Assembly (NCBI GenBank): GCA_943787575.1
Contig: CALSMY010000015.1
Span: 38,436-102,435 of the forward strand
From: an uncultured Opitutales bacterium
GTDB taxonomy: Bacteria > Verrucomicrobiota > Verrucomicrobiia > Opitutales > Seribacteraceae
Direction of reading: 5' to 3'
DNA length: 64,000 nt
A program made the translations under genes and the position numbers. Below, in pieces: positions 54,649 to 63,924 of the stretch (position 1 is its first letter; the number at the start of each line of letters is the position of its first letter). A model generated the notes under the pieces. The model did not search any database and was not told the origin of the DNA. It saw only the letters and a list, made by a program, of their open reading frames with translations.

Positions 54649-55371
54649 TTAAACGGTAAAATCGGTTCCCTCAGGGACATCTATATGGAGTCCACATTCC
54701 CGGCCATGGCCACCATGGCGTGCATCCTCAGTTTTCTCGACTTCACTAAGTTTCCGGGTGCTGTGCCAATCACCAACTGAATCATAATCCATACCCTCCA
54801 ATGGATGATAAGGGAGATCATTCTTGGGTAAATATTGATAAGTCTCCCGATCTTCCCAGTCCAAAATAGGATAGAGTTTAAGAACTCCGTTTTGCCGTTC
54901 TATAAAGTTTAAGTTCTTACGGCCTGTGGCCTGAGTTCTGCGCAAGCCTGCCATCCACACTTTGGCTTCTAACTCCTGCAATGCACGGTCCATAGGTTCT
55001 TTTTTATTCATCCAATTATATTTGGACATTCCATCCTTTCCCTGCTCCCATAATTTCCCAAAGGAAGCTTCCTGAAAAGCAGGGGATAGACGGGCCGAAT
55101 AGACCAATGCCATAAAACCTAACTTCTCCTGTAATTTCAGGGCGTATTCATAGGTTCCGGGAAACAAATATCCAGTATCTATAAAAACGATGGGAATTTC
55201 CTCACTTACTTCCCTAACCAAATGAATCATCACGGCACTTTGCAGACCAAAACTTGTAGAGGTTATCAACCCAGTGCCAAAATTCTCCCATGCCCAACGG
55301 ATGCGCCCATGAGCATCCATTGCTCCAAGGGTTTCATTGGTATTTGCCAAATCTATTTGTTCATTTGTCAT
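54649..55371 (-). CDS. cysH: Phosphoadenosine phosphosulfate reductase
   Basis: Reduces activated sulfate to sulfite in assimilation. The 240-residue protein has the adenylyl-binding [38 protein letters not shown], and the C-terminal catalytic cysteine in GRECGLH. The double-cysteine pair that binds a [4Fe-4S] cluster in APS reductases is not visible, so the thioredoxin-dependent PAPS type is more likely. The ATG at 55371 matches the family; the extension to 55428 does not. It is followed 11 bases later by prfB on the same strand. No other sulfur gene is in view. Confidence 0.9.
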   Translation of the reverse strand: MTNEQIDLANTNETLGAMDAHGRIRWAWENFGTGLITSTSFGLQSAVMIHLVREVSEEIPIVFIDTGYLFPGTYEYALKLQEKLGFMALVYSARLSPAFQEASFGKLWEQGKDGMSKYNWMNKKEPMDRALQELEAKVWMAGLRRTQATGRKNLNFIERQNGVLKLYPILDWEDRETYQYLPKNDLPYHPLEGMDYDSVGDWHSTRKLSEVEKTEDARHGGHGRECGLHIDVPEGTDFTV

Positions 55372-55485
55372 GTAATGCAAAGGTTCACCATGACAAAATT
55401 TTGCCAACGAGTAAAGAGTGGGCATCAATTATGACTCAGGGAAATAGGATTGGCTCAATCATCCGAGTTCCTTATTTTGAAAATC

Positions 55486-56103
55486 ATGGACGAAATTGAA
55501 CAACTTTGCCACCGCTACCCGGCTTTAAAACCTTGTGCGGATTCAATACATGAATCTTCCCAGTTGTTGGTGGACACATTTCGTTCGGGTAACAAACTTT
55601 TGCTTTGTGGTAATGGTGGAAGTGCTGCCGACTGCGAACATATCTCAGGCGAATTGATCAAACGCTTTAACTGCCCCCGTCTACTCACCCCTGAATTGTC
55701 AGGTCGACTGGGCCCAGAACTTGCCCGAAACCTGCACGGCGGACTGCCAGCTCTTTCTCTTCCTTCGATGGTGGGATTTCATACCGCCTTTGCCAATGAT
55801 GACAACCCTAGCTATGCTTTTGCCCAGCAAGTGCTCGCCTTTGGAAAAAGCGGAGATCTCCTCTTAGCCATAAGCACCTCTGGAAACTCGCAAAACCTAC
55901 TCCATGCGGTAAACACAGCCAAAGCGATGGGAGTAAAAACACTCGCACTCACCGGTAATTCCGGTGGCAAACTTGCCCCCCTTTGTGATCTCGTGATTCT
56001 GGCCCCTGCTCATAAAACCCCAGATATTCAGGAACTTCACCTCCCTATCTATCATGCCCTCTGCACCGTGGTGGAAAATCGTTTATTCCCCGACCCGGCT
56101 TAG
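55486..56103 (+). CDS. gmhA: Phosphoheptose isomerase (SIS domain)
   Basis: Converts sedoheptulose 7-phosphate to glycero-manno-heptose 7-phosphate for the LPS inner core. The 205-residue protein has the SIS motif CGNGGSAADCEHISGELIKRF, with the metal-binding His and Glu, STSGNSQN (phosphate binding), and the C-terminal QELHLPIYHALCTVVE with a further metal ligand. This supports an LPS-containing outer membrane. The ATG at 55486 gives the canonical start; TTG at 55450 is less likely. Its stop is immediately followed by the cca gene start. Confidence 0.92.
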   Translation: MDEIEQLCHRYPALKPCADSIHESSQLLVDTFRSGNKLLLCGNGGSAADCEHISGELIKRFNCPRLLTPELSGRLGPELARNLHGGLPALSLPSMVGFHTAFANDDNPSYAFAQQVLAFGKSGDLLLAISTSGNSQNLLHAVNTAKAMGVKTLALTGNSGGKLAPLCDLVILAPAHKTPDIQELHLPIYHALCTVVENRLFPDPA

Positions 56104-57495
56104 ATGCCAGAAACCCTCTCGAATCCCTTAGACTCCCTACCCCGCGAACTCTCTTCGCTGGCAGTTGCATTAGCAAAAGAAATCAAAATTGCCGGGGGGC
56201 GCTTATTATTGGTGGGGGGCTCTGTTCGTGATCTTTATCTAGGATCATCTTCTTCAGAGATCGATTGTGAGGTCCAAGGATTATCGATCGATCAGTTAAA
56301 ATCTACGCTTTCAAAAAACTATACCTGCCATGAGGTGGGCAAAGCTTTTGGTGTGCTCAAATTACGGAGCCTGCCCGCCGAACTATCCCTTCCCCGCACC
56401 GAGATAAAAACGGGATCCGGACACAAAGGATTTTCTGTGGATATCGACCCCGACCTCCCTTTTTCCCGCTCTGTACAGAGGCGGGACTTTACCATCAATG
56501 CAATAGGCTTAGACCCACTAACCAATGAACTATTCGATCCAACTGGTGGCATTGCAGACATTGAAAAATGTTTACTCCGCCACATTGGCCCGGCTTTCTC
56601 AGAAGACCCCTTGCGCGTTCTCAGGGCCATGCAATTCATTGCCCGCTTCAACTTAAAGCCTCATCCACAAACCCTCAGCCTGTGCAAAGGTATCTCCATG
56701 GAGAACCTTCCTTCCGAACGCCTTTTTGAAGAATGGAAAAAATTACTCATCAAGGGCAATAATCTCTCTGCTGGTCTCAACTTCTTAAAGGATTGCAATT
56801 GGCTTAAATATTTTCCTGAACTTCATGCCCTGGTTGGATGCGAGCAGGAACCAGAGTGGCACCCGGAAGGAGATGTCTGGGTACACACTCTTCATTGTAT
56901 GGATGCTTTTGCCCGCGAACGCACAGGAAATGAGTGGGAAGACCTTGTGGTTGGATTTGCCGTGCTTTGTCACGATCTTGGAAAACCTATGACCACAGTA
57001 ATTGGAGAGGATGGTCGCATACGATCCCCCCTTCACGAACCGAGAGGAGAACAACCTACCCGCACCTTTTTATCCAGGCTATCCAATCAGGTAGAACTCC
57101 ACGAACAGGTAGTGCCCCTTGTTCGACGCCACTTGACTCCGCGTACTTTTTACAAGGACCAAGCAAGTGATGGTGCCATTCGGCGTCTTGCCAGTAAGGT
57201 AAAAAGAATCGACCGATTAGTTAGAGTCGCCGCTGCTGATATTGCCGGTCGTCCACCTCGAAATGATGAGTTTCCCGAAGGGCCCTGGTTACTCAAACGA
57301 GCAGAGGAATTAAAAGTGAAGGACTCTGTACCCAAACCAATCATTCTCGGGCGGCACTTAATTCAAAAAGGGATGAAGCCAGGTGCTGACTTTGGTCCTA
57401 TTTTAAAAAAATGCTTTGAAGCTCAGTTGGATGGAACATTTGATGACTTAATTTCAGGACTTGATTTTTTAGAAAAACAACTGTCAATTAAATGA
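56104..57495 (+). CDS. cca: CCA-adding tRNA nucleotidyltransferase with HD domain
   Basis: Adds or repairs the CCA end of tRNA. The 463-residue protein has the nucleotidyltransferase motif GRLLLVGGSVRDLYLGSSSSEIDCEV, the catalytic acidic pair, the flexible-loop RTEIKTGSGHKGFSVD, the RRDFTINAIGL block and EDPLRVLRAMQF. The C-terminal half has an HD-type hydrolase region (AVLCHDLGKPMT), as in longer class II enzymes. It is translationally adjacent to gmhA (no gap) and precedes a secreted orphan without a gap. Confidence 0.92.
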   Translation: MPETLSNPLDSLPRELSSLAVALAKEIKIAGGRLLLVGGSVRDLYLGSSSSEIDCEVQGLSIDQLKSTLSKNYTCHEVGKAFGVLKLRSLPAELSLPRTEIKTGSGHKGFSVDIDPDLPFSRSVQRRDFTINAIGLDPLTNELFDPTGGIADIEKCLLRHIGPAFSEDPLRVLRAMQFIARFNLKPHPQTLSLCKGISMENLPSERLFEEWKKLLIKGNNLSAGLNFLKDCNWLKYFPELHALVGCEQEPEWHPEGDVWVHTLHCMDAFARERTGNEWEDLVVGFAVLCHDLGKPMTTVIGEDGRIRSPLHEPRGEQPTRTFLSRLSNQVELHEQVVPLVRRHLTPRTFYKDQASDGAIRRLASKVKRIDRLVRVAAADIAGRPPRNDEFPEGPWLLKRAEELKVKDSVPKPIILGRHLIQKGMKPGADFGPILKKCFEAQLDGTFDDLISGLDFLEKQLSIK

Positions 57496-58398
57496 ATGCG
57501 TTTGTGTGTAATTTTTTTCCTTTGCATATTCAGCCTAGCTATATCTTCGCTTGCCGAGAAAAATCAAACCTCAGAGCAACTCCTTACAACACTTGATTCC
57601 CTAAGATTCAATTACACCAAGGCGAGTAATTTTCTTAATGAAAATGAAAAGGCGAGGAAGGATGCGGCCAAGAAAGACGCCGACCTCCCCCGTAACGTCA
57701 GGCAACAAAATCAACAAAAAAGGAGAAGCGAATCAGGCTGGTTAGAACTTTTTCAAAATAAGAAAAAAACTTACGACCAGTACCTAACATGCTTAGTCCA
57801 TACTTTTGTATCTCTTCCTTCCACCAACAGGAGATTTGAGGAAATTAAAAAGGAACTCAATCAACAGCATCCAGATAACTGTAAAAATTCCCTGACTGAA
57901 TCATGGACAACTCAACATCGATTCCTCGCCCAAAAACTTTACCCGCACCTGGTCAACCCAGGCATTGATAAGAAGAAAGCGGCATTCTTTGCCAAATTAA
58001 CCAAACCAGGAGGCGGCACAAAATTTGAAGACTTCCTTCACTTCATCAAAATTGGGGTCGAACCACTAAACTGGGAGAATCAAAATGTTTATTCCTTGGC
58101 GACCCTCCGAGCAGGGGACACCTCTACCGCAAGATCGGAAAACAAGAAATTAATTCGCAAAGCAACCAAGTATTCCCGACTGGACGAACCGGAAGATCAA
58201 TTTAATTTAAGAAAAAGAAAACAGTTAAGGGCATACAAATTACACCGGGCATTGATCGAAGCGATTGATGGTAAAATGAAGGAATCCAGAAAATATCTTT
58301 CAGAAGCCATGGATATTGCATCCGCTCATTCACCGAGTAATGAACTCAAAAAAATAATCGATGAAACCAAGTTTATACTTGGTCAATCACAGCAGTAA
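57496..58398 (+). CDS. Secreted uncharacterised protein
   Basis: A 300-residue protein with a signal peptide (MRLCVIFFLCIFSLAISSLA, cleavage after about residue 20) and a lysine-rich helical body. No recognised domain; residues 40-75 are strongly basic and may form a coil (KARKDAAKKDADL), and the C-terminus has repeated helical segments (RALIEAIDGKMKESRKYLSEAMDIA) that resemble a tetratricopeptide repeat. It directly follows cca with no gap and is convergent with the PLA2-like gene. Function unknown. Confidence 0.6.
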   Translation: MRLCVIFFLCIFSLAISSLAEKNQTSEQLLTTLDSLRFNYTKASNFLNENEKARKDAAKKDADLPRNVRQQNQQKRRSESGWLELFQNKKKTYDQYLTCLVHTFVSLPSTNRRFEEIKKELNQQHPDNCKNSLTESWTTQHRFLAQKLYPHLVNPGIDKKKAAFFAKLTKPGGGTKFEDFLHFIKIGVEPLNWENQNVYSLATLRAGDTSTARSENKKLIRKATKYSRLDEPEDQFNLRKRKQLRAYKLHRALIEAIDGKMKESRKYLSEAMDIASAHSPSNELKKIIDETKFILGQSQQ

Positions 58399-58418
58399 AA
58401 ACTAAAGAAATCCAGCAC

Positions 58419-58440
58419 AGTTCCTAGCTGCTAAGGAACT
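58419..58440. terminator. Possible bidirectional hairpin between convergent genes
   Basis: AGTTCCT (58419-58425) and AGGAACT (58434-58440) pair perfectly around an 8-base loop, midway between the stops of the secreted orphan and the PLA2-like gene. No clear T run follows on either strand, so terminator function is uncertain. Confidence 0.35.
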
Positions 58441-58474
58441 AAACCCTCGAGATTTCACACCTTCCCCCATAGCC

Positions 58475-58912
58475 TTACTTACGAAATGTGGCTCGGTACT
58501 TGGAGAGCTTGGCCTCTACCATTACGAGTTCTTCCTGGCTTAATTCCTTGTACCCCCGCCCAACTGGCCATCCGTAGCCCCAGCGATACCAGGTGGGAAA
58601 ATGCGGGGCACCGCCTATGCGTACAGCTTCATACATTAATTGAGCGAGTTGTGGATTGCCCGTCTTTTTCTCCACACAATTTTTAAACTCAAGGTCTGCT
58701 TGTTCCCGTTCTTTCTCAGTGCCACCTCGCCAGTAGGCCAAGTCATGCTTATGGCAACATTCTTTCCATAACTCAGGATTTTCAAAAGTGCCATCCAGGA
58801 ACAAACTGCATCCATCACTGGTAAAATCAGTTAATTCAGAAAGTGAATCCTTACAGGAGATGGAACTTAAAAATAAAAGACCTGCCCAAAAAAATGCAAC
58901 AAGTAGCTTCAC
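58475..58912 (-). CDS. Lipoprotein with phospholipase-A2-like CCxxHD motif
   Basis: A 145-residue predicted lipoprotein: the signal ends LFLSSISC, a lipobox, with cysteine at residue 20. The mature part has DGCSLFLDG (33-41), which fits a calcium-binding loop, and ECCHKHDLAYW (51-61), the secreted phospholipase A2 catalytic pattern CCxxHD. A region TEKEREQADLEF, also typical of bacterial PLA2-like proteins, follows. It starts at a GTG overlapping the MscS stop by 4 bases. Whether it hydrolyses phospholipids is an inference; the fold may be reused for binding. Confidence 0.75.
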   Translation of the reverse strand: MKLLVAFFWAGLLFLSSISCKDSLSELTDFTSDGCSLFLDGTFENPELWKECCHKHDLAYWRGGTEKEREQADLEFKNCVEKKTGNPQLAQLMYEAVRIGGAPHFPTWYRWGYGWPVGRGYKELSQEELVMVEAKLSKYRATFRK

Positions 58913-60198
58913 GAAGCCTTATGCCCTAAATGAACAAGACTGGAATCACTGGGCAATTGAAAGGCACGTAAACTAAAAATAGGCAGGGTTGCCAGTAGAT
59001 GATCAAATATATCTGACTGAATTGCTTCATATTCGATCCATCTAACATCGTTCACAAATACATAGATCTCGATAGGTACTCCCTTTTCGCTGGGGGCTAA
59101 CTGACGCACGAGAAAGGTCATACCTTCTTTATGTATACTGGTGTGGGATCGTAAGTATTCCTTACAATAGGCACGAAAGGTTCCGATATTGGTGAGGTTT
59201 CTACCGTTCAACAGCGGTGAAACGACTCCCAGTTCATCCAGGTTCATCCCTTTGCTACCGATTTCCGACTTCTTGGAATTCAAATATGGTTGGAGGCATT
59301 CAATCCTTTCCAAGTCCTCCACTTCCGATCGTTTGAGAAAGCGAACACTGGAAATATCCAGGCTGATACTCCGCTTGATCCTCCGCCCACCCGACTCGCT
59401 CATGCCCCGCCAGTTCTTGAAGGCATCGCTGACCATGGCATAGGCTGGAATGGTGGTGATGGTCTTATCCCAATTCTGTACCTTCACGGTAGTCAGGGAA
59501 ACATCAATCACATCGCCATCGGCACCATACTTGGGCATTTCCACCCAGTCTCCCTTGCGGACCATATTGTTGGCTGTTAATTGTATACCGGCAACCAGCC
59601 CAAGAATGACATCTTTAAAGACCAGCAGAAGGACAGCGGTCAGAGCACCCAAGCCGGAGAGGAAGTACAGCGGGGTCTTGCCCAGCAAAATGGAGAGAAT
59701 AAAGATCAGCCCCGTCGCATTGATTACCAACTTGACCGCCTGACAGATTCCCTTGAGTGGCAACTTCGCGGAAAGCGAGGACTTTTCATAACTGTCATGC
59801 AGGGCATTAATCAGGGCATCAATGCTCCACAGGGCAATGACCACAAGGTAGAGGTTGACTGAAATATCGATGATGCCGAGCAGCACCTCAAAGGGCTCAA
59901 GCAGAATCGGAGAAAGTGCACTGATAATGAAAGCGGGAGCAAGATGGGAAAGACGGTGAAAGAATTTCTCCTTGAGGAAATGCTCTCCAATGCGGGTCTT
60001 GGATTTTTTGGCCAGGGAACGAACCACTCCAAGTACAAACCCCTTGACCATGAAATTCGCCAACCAGGCGATCAAAAGAACGAGGAGCAAGGAGATGACT
60101 GCGGTAATCAGCTCAACCGTAGTCTTCTCTGCATCCAATCCTAAAATACGGTAAACCTCCCTAAAAATACTAAGATGAAGCTGGGCGACATAATCCAT
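58909..60198 (-). CDS. MscS-family mechanosensitive channel (YbdG-like)
   Basis: A 429-residue small-conductance mechanosensitive channel. Four to five hydrophobic segments cover the first 190 residues; the conserved pore-to-beta-domain segment is LTANNMVRKGDWVEMPKYGADGDVIDVSLTTVKVQNWDKTITTIPAY. The insertion of about 50 residues after that domain (ERIECLQPYLNSKK to GRNLTNIG) and the length are typical of YbdG/YnaI-like members rather than MscS itself. It opens under membrane tension to release solutes. The PLA2-like lipoprotein gene overlaps its end (GTGA). Confidence 0.92.
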   Translation of the reverse strand: MDYVAQLHLSIFREVYRILGLDAEKTTVELITAVISLLLVLLIAWLANFMVKGFVLGVVRSLAKKSKTRIGEHFLKEKFFHRLSHLAPAFIISALSPILLEPFEVLLGIIDISVNLYLVVIALWSIDALINALHDSYEKSSLSAKLPLKGICQAVKLVINATGLIFILSILLGKTPLYFLSGLGALTAVLLLVFKDVILGLVAGIQLTANNMVRKGDWVEMPKYGADGDVIDVSLTTVKVQNWDKTITTIPAYAMVSDAFKNWRGMSESGGRRIKRSISLDISSVRFLKRSEVEDLERIECLQPYLNSKKSEIGSKGMNLDELGVVSPLLNGRNLTNIGTFRAYCKEYLRSHTSIHKEGMTFLVRQLAPSEKGVPIEIYVFVNDVRWIEYEAIQSDIFDHLLATLPIFSLRAFQLPSDSSLVHLGHKAS

Positions 60199-60263
60199 GC
60201 TGTACTCAATCCAAATTCCCGTCTTGGCTCAATGCAAAAGCAACCTCGGGACCAAGACTAAAA

Positions 60264-60995
60264 TTAACCCAGAGACTCCCCGATCCAGTCGATCACTGCA
60301 TCAATCATTGGTTTTTCCCCATCTTCAGAAAATACATGATTTGCACCGGGTATCTCCACCAGTTTTTTCGGCTCATTGGCGAGGGCGAATATTTCCTGGG
60401 AATCTTCGATTGGTACGACATCGTCGGTACTTCCATGAACTAACAACCAGGGAACTTTTATTTCTCCAGCCTTGGATGCCGTACTTCCAATGTTTTCAAG
60501 ATCGTTCTTAAAAGTGGAAGAAAGTGGACAGCTTGGTTCTTCCCACATACATCCAGAGTCTGGTGTCTCCTCTCCGAACTCACGCTCGTAAAATGCTTGG
60601 GTGTTTACCATTCCGGCAAGGGAGATCAAAAACTTGATCCGTTCATCAGAAGCCGCCGCCAATACTCCGACCGCACCGCCCATACTATGCCCGGCATAAA
60701 TGACTCGATATCCTGAGGCATCAGCGGCAGAAAGAACTGCTTTTAAATCATTCACTTCCTTAGAAATGGTCGATTGCCTAAAATCTCCGCCTGAGCCTCC
60801 ATTGCCAGAAAAAGAAAAACGCAAAACTGGCAGGCCCTCCGCAGCTACTGCTTCGGCAAGTGCCACCACGAAAGGGCGATCCTTATTTCCCGTCACTCCA
60901 TGCCCGATAATCAATAAATTGCGGGCATTTTCCTGCCCGGCGTGAAAAGTATATTCGAGGATTTCTCCATCTTGGTTCTTGATCGTTTCTTCCAT
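60264..60995 (-). CDS. Alpha/beta hydrolase
   Basis: A 243-residue alpha/beta hydrolase. The oxyanion region is LLIIGHGVTGNKDRP, the nucleophile elbow is YAGHSMGGAVG with the serine, the acid is in HGSTDDVVPIEDSQ, and the histidine in PGANHVF. This resembles the dipeptidyl-peptidase/cinnamoyl-esterase-like group of cytoplasmic esterases. The ATG at 60995 has a nearby GAGG and matches the domain; ATGs at 61037 and 61025 are in frame upstream. It lies downstream of the DUF5069 gene on the same strand, separated by a terminator. Substrate unknown. Confidence 0.82.
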   Translation of the reverse strand: MEETIKNQDGEILEYTFHAGQENARNLLIIGHGVTGNKDRPFVVALAEAVAAEGLPVLRFSFSGNGGSGGDFRQSTISKEVNDLKAVLSAADASGYRVIYAGHSMGGAVGVLAAASDERIKFLISLAGMVNTQAFYEREFGEETPDSGCMWEEPSCPLSSTFKNDLENIGSTASKAGEIKVPWLLVHGSTDDVVPIEDSQEIFALANEPKKLVEIPGANHVFSEDGEKPMIDAVIDWIGESLG

Positions 60996-61052
60996 AACCT
61001 CATGGGATAACCATACCTTGCCCATACTGGCAAGCATCCAACTGATAAAACT

Positions 61053-61092
61053 AAAAAAAAGGGCCGGTCCCGCACTTGGCGAAACCAGCCCT
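61053..61092 (-). terminator. Intrinsic terminator after DUF5069 gene, minus strand
   Basis: On the minus strand GGGCTGGTTTCGC (61092 downward) pairs with GCGGGACCGGCCC through a 13-bp stem with a few G-U pairs, followed by eight T (61060-61053). It ends 15 bases before an in-frame ATG (61037) of the alpha/beta hydrolase gene. Confidence 0.82.
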
Positions 61093-61120
61093 TAAATTGA
61101 TGAATTCTAAAATTCCTTAA

Positions 61121-61558
61121 TTAAGCAATTTCGGAAGCGTGAAATTCCAACCAGTCATCCAAGTTGTTTAAGTTAATCGCATCCTTGGGATCTCCATCAG
61201 CCAATCCATTAGCCGAAAGAATGCCCTGGCGGGTAGCATCGTCATGGTTGTATCCAGTAATGGATGCATTGAGGGAAGAAACTGTATCGCCATCAAGCTT
61301 TACTCCAGGTTGGGATTGTACCCATGCTTCAAACTGTGGGTAGGTGGGCTTGGAGTCAGTAATGAAGGAGCGAACGGAATCAGCATTCAAACCCAAGGCA
61401 TCAATAACCATGGAATCATAACCAGCACCAATCCCAGGGTAACCGTCGGCAATTTTTCCGGCAGCTTCCAAGGAAACTTTTTGCCAAAGACGTGGGAGAT
61501 GAAGAACGCCAAGTGGGCCGGCAGTACCGGAACTAATCAGGGGAACAATATTAGACAT
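61121..61558 (-). CDS. DUF5069 family protein
   Basis: A 145-residue protein of the DUF5069 family, common in Verrucomicrobia and Planctomycetes and of unknown function. The characteristic N-terminal segment is GTAGPLGVLHLPRLWQKVSLEAAGKIADGYPG, then GYDSMVIDALGLN and PTYPQFEAWVQSQPGVKLD. No catalytic residues or cofactor motif is apparent. It is transcribed alone, with a strong terminator 28 bases after its stop. Confidence 0.85.
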   Translation of the reverse strand: MSNIVPLISSGTAGPLGVLHLPRLWQKVSLEAAGKIADGYPGIGAGYDSMVIDALGLNADSVRSFITDSKPTYPQFEAWVQSQPGVKLDGDTVSSLNASITGYNHDDATRQGILSANGLADGDPKDAINLNNLDDWLEFHASEIA

Positions 61559-61709
61559 ATTTTTTATATTTTTAGGTTTGCTGTAAAACTTGAGGAAGCA
61601 GTGCTCCCAAAGTAAGGAACAATATTTCTCAAGAATTGGGTGGACAATTTCTGCGCCTTTCCCATCAAAGGTAAAGGTTATTTAATAATTTCATCCAACA
61701 TAAATAGAT

Positions 61710-62609
61710 ATGAGCACCAAAGAAAAAAGAATCGGATTTGTCGGCCTCGGTCGTATGGGAGCCAATATGGCCCGTAATTTAAAGGACAAAGGCTATCAAA
61801 TTAGCACGGTCTATGACATCAACGAAAGTGTGGCATCCTCCCTTGCTGATGAACTCGGTTCACAGGCTGCCTCATCCTTGACTGAGGTAACTGCTCATTC
61901 GGATATCATCCTCACTGTGGTCACCAACGATGCCGCCATGGAATCGATTTTCTTTAACGATGCAGACAACTTATTTTCCAATTCCTCCGGGAAATTGTTT
62001 ATCAATTGTGCCACCCTCTCTCCTGGGCTTCATGTCCGCCTGGAAGGTGCCGCGGCAGAGATAGGGGCTCAAACCCTTGAAGGCTGTATGGCCTCAAGCA
62101 TCACTCAGGCACGCGAAGGCACCCTGTATTTAATGATCGGTGGACAGGAAGATGTTTTTAATTCCGTCAAAGACTTGCTTGACGATTTGAGCATCAATTT
62201 GCGCTTCGTTGGAGAAGCCGGTAAGGCAGCTCAGGTCAAAGCCTTGGTCAATATGGTTATGAATATCAACACCGCGGCACTCGCAGAAGGGCTGGGCATT
62301 GCTGATGCTCTCGGACTCGACCTCAATATGATCTGTGAAATCTTTTCCCAGACCGGGGCTAACTCGCGTGTACTTGAGACCGATTCTGAGGATATGATCG
62401 GGCGGGATCACGAGTGCTACTTTTCCGCCGATCATGCCGCCAAGGATTCAGGAATTGCCATTTCTGTCGCTGAAGCAGCCGGAATCAATGTCCCCTTGGC
62501 AAAAGCCACACTTTCCCAGTACCAGAAAATGGTCGAGGCCGGACTTGGAGAACTTGATAAATCTGGAGTTGCCGAGCTTACCTTTAAAGGAAGAGGCCCT
62601 GGTAACTAA
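61710..62609 (+). CDS. Beta-hydroxyacid dehydrogenase (3-hydroxyisobutyrate dehydrogenase-like)
   Basis: A 299-residue NAD(P)-dependent dehydrogenase of the beta-hydroxyacid family. The N-terminal dinucleotide motif is IGFVGLGRMGANMARNL; the substrate-binding segment is EGCMASSITQAREGTLYLMIGG in place of the usual DAPVSGG; the catalytic lysine is in GKAAQVKALVNMVMN. The C-terminus (KDSGIAISVAEAAGINVPLAKAT) is the family dimer region. Substrate (tartronate semialdehyde, hydroxyisobutyrate, glyoxylate or succinic semialdehyde) is not resolvable. It converges on the helicase gene. Confidence 0.88.
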   Translation: MSTKEKRIGFVGLGRMGANMARNLKDKGYQISTVYDINESVASSLADELGSQAASSLTEVTAHSDIILTVVTNDAAMESIFFNDADNLFSNSSGKLFINCATLSPGLHVRLEGAAAEIGAQTLEGCMASSITQAREGTLYLMIGGQEDVFNSVKDLLDDLSINLRFVGEAGKAAQVKALVNMVMNINTAALAEGLGIADALGLDLNMICEIFSQTGANSRVLETDSEDMIGRDHECYFSADHAAKDSGIAISVAEAAGINVPLAKATLSQYQKMVEAGLGELDKSGVAELTFKGRGPGN

Positions 62610-62627
62610 GCCTGACTGGAGTCAGGC
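62610..62627. terminator. Short hairpin between convergent genes
   Basis: GCCTGAC (62610-62616) and GTCAGGC (62621-62627) pair around TGGA, directly after the dehydrogenase stop and 7 bases from the helicase stop. The following ATTTAAATT is AT-rich but not a strict T run, so a weak bidirectional terminator is likely. Confidence 0.5.
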
Positions 62628-62634
62628 ATTTAAA

Positions 62635-63924
62635 TTACCTACCCCTAGCCCCACCTGAACGGTGTCCCGGGTTATGGTTTCTGCGTGACCGGTTTGAATG
62701 GCCGGAGTTACCCTGGAACCCTCCCCCTTTCCTGCGGTTAAAACCACCGGAGTTTTGCTTACTTGGGTTATTCGTTTGCACCGGAACATCAGGCAGTGAA
62801 ATCCCTTCTGTGGATAATCTTTCCATTTCTTTCTTGGACAATCGTTCAACCGCTGCCAGTGCCGACCGATCTTCCGAGGTTATAAAGTTAATCGCCACTC
62901 CAGTCGATTGTGCCCGTCCTGTCCGTCCTATCCGATGAACATAATCCTCGGCCTGGGGAGGGAAATCGTAATTGATAACATGAGAAATTCCTTCCACATC
63001 AATTCCACGAGCTGCAATATCTGTAGCCACAAGTACACGAATCTTACCACTTTTAAAATCACCCAGGGCTCGGGCCCGTTGCCCTTGTGAACGATTAGAA
63101 TGAATAGCACCTGTGGTAATCCCCTTGCGGGATAATTGACGGGCAATCCGGTCTGCTCCGTGCTTGGTGCGGGAAAAAACCAAGACCATACTAAGTTCAG
63201 CATCCTTTATGATATGCTGAATAAGGTGCATTTTTTGGGGCTTCTCCACTTGGTAGGCGTATTGCTTAACTGTATCTGCTGGATTGGTTCGTCTACCAAT
63301 CTCTACAACCTTGGGATTTTTTTGGAATTGATGGGTGAGTTTCTCAATTTCTTTAGACAATGTTGCAGAAAAAAGGAGGGTCTGTCGTTCCTTCGGTATT
63401 GCCTGAACAATTTTCCGGATATTGGGAAGGAAGCCCATATCGAGCATACGGTCTGCCTCGTCCAATACCAAATATTCAAGGCCCGAAAAGTCGACACATC
63501 CCTGATCCATCAAATCCATTAACCTACCTGGAGTGGCAATGACCAATTCATCACCTCTCCGCAAGGCCTGCTTTTGTGGCCCCTCTCCCACACCACCATA
63601 GACCTGAGCCACTCGCAATTTTACATATTTCGAATAAGTGGATACATTCTCTCCTATTTGGACTACCAATTCACGGGTGGGAGAAAGTACAAGAGCACGG
63701 GTACCTGTTCGTCCAGATTGTTTAGCACGATCGTCCAATTTTTCCAGCATCGGCAAGGTAAAAGCAGCAGTCTTCCCTGTACCGGTTTGAGCAATTCCCG
63801 TAAGGTCTCGCCCCTCTAATATCAAAGGAATAGCAGATGCCTGAATGGGCGTGGGATTTTCATACCCGGACTCTTTAATCGCCCGTAATAAATTAGGGCC
63901 GAGCCCAAGTGTTTCAAAAGACAT
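62635..63924 (-). CDS. DEAD-box ATP-dependent RNA helicase, RhlE-like
   Basis: A 429-residue RNA helicase. Motifs in order: GYENPTPIQASAIP (Q motif), AQTGTGKTAA (I), PTRELVVQI (Ia), VLDEADRMLDMG (II), LLFSATLSKEI (III), HRIGRTGRAQ (VI). The C-terminal 60 residues are rich in Gly, Arg, Asn and Ser (RRKGGGFQGNSG to GHRSGGARGR), the disordered tail typical of RhlE-type helicases in ribosome assembly or cold response. It is divergent from whatever lies beyond 63925, and the stretch from there to the window end (76 bases) holds no gene I can support. Confidence 0.94.
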   Translation of the reverse strand: MSFETLGLGPNLLRAIKESGYENPTPIQASAIPLILEGRDLTGIAQTGTGKTAAFTLPMLEKLDDRAKQSGRTGTRALVLSPTRELVVQIGENVSTYSKYVKLRVAQVYGGVGEGPQKQALRRGDELVIATPGRLMDLMDQGCVDFSGLEYLVLDEADRMLDMGFLPNIRKIVQAIPKERQTLLFSATLSKEIEKLTHQFQKNPKVVEIGRRTNPADTVKQYAYQVEKPQKMHLIQHIIKDAELSMVLVFSRTKHGADRIARQLSRKGITTGAIHSNRSQGQRARALGDFKSGKIRVLVATDIAARGIDVEGISHVINYDFPPQAEDYVHRIGRTGRAQSTGVAINFITSEDRSALAAVERLSKKEMERLSTEGISLPDVPVQTNNPSKQNSGGFNRRKGGGFQGNSGHSNRSRRNHNPGHRSGGARGR

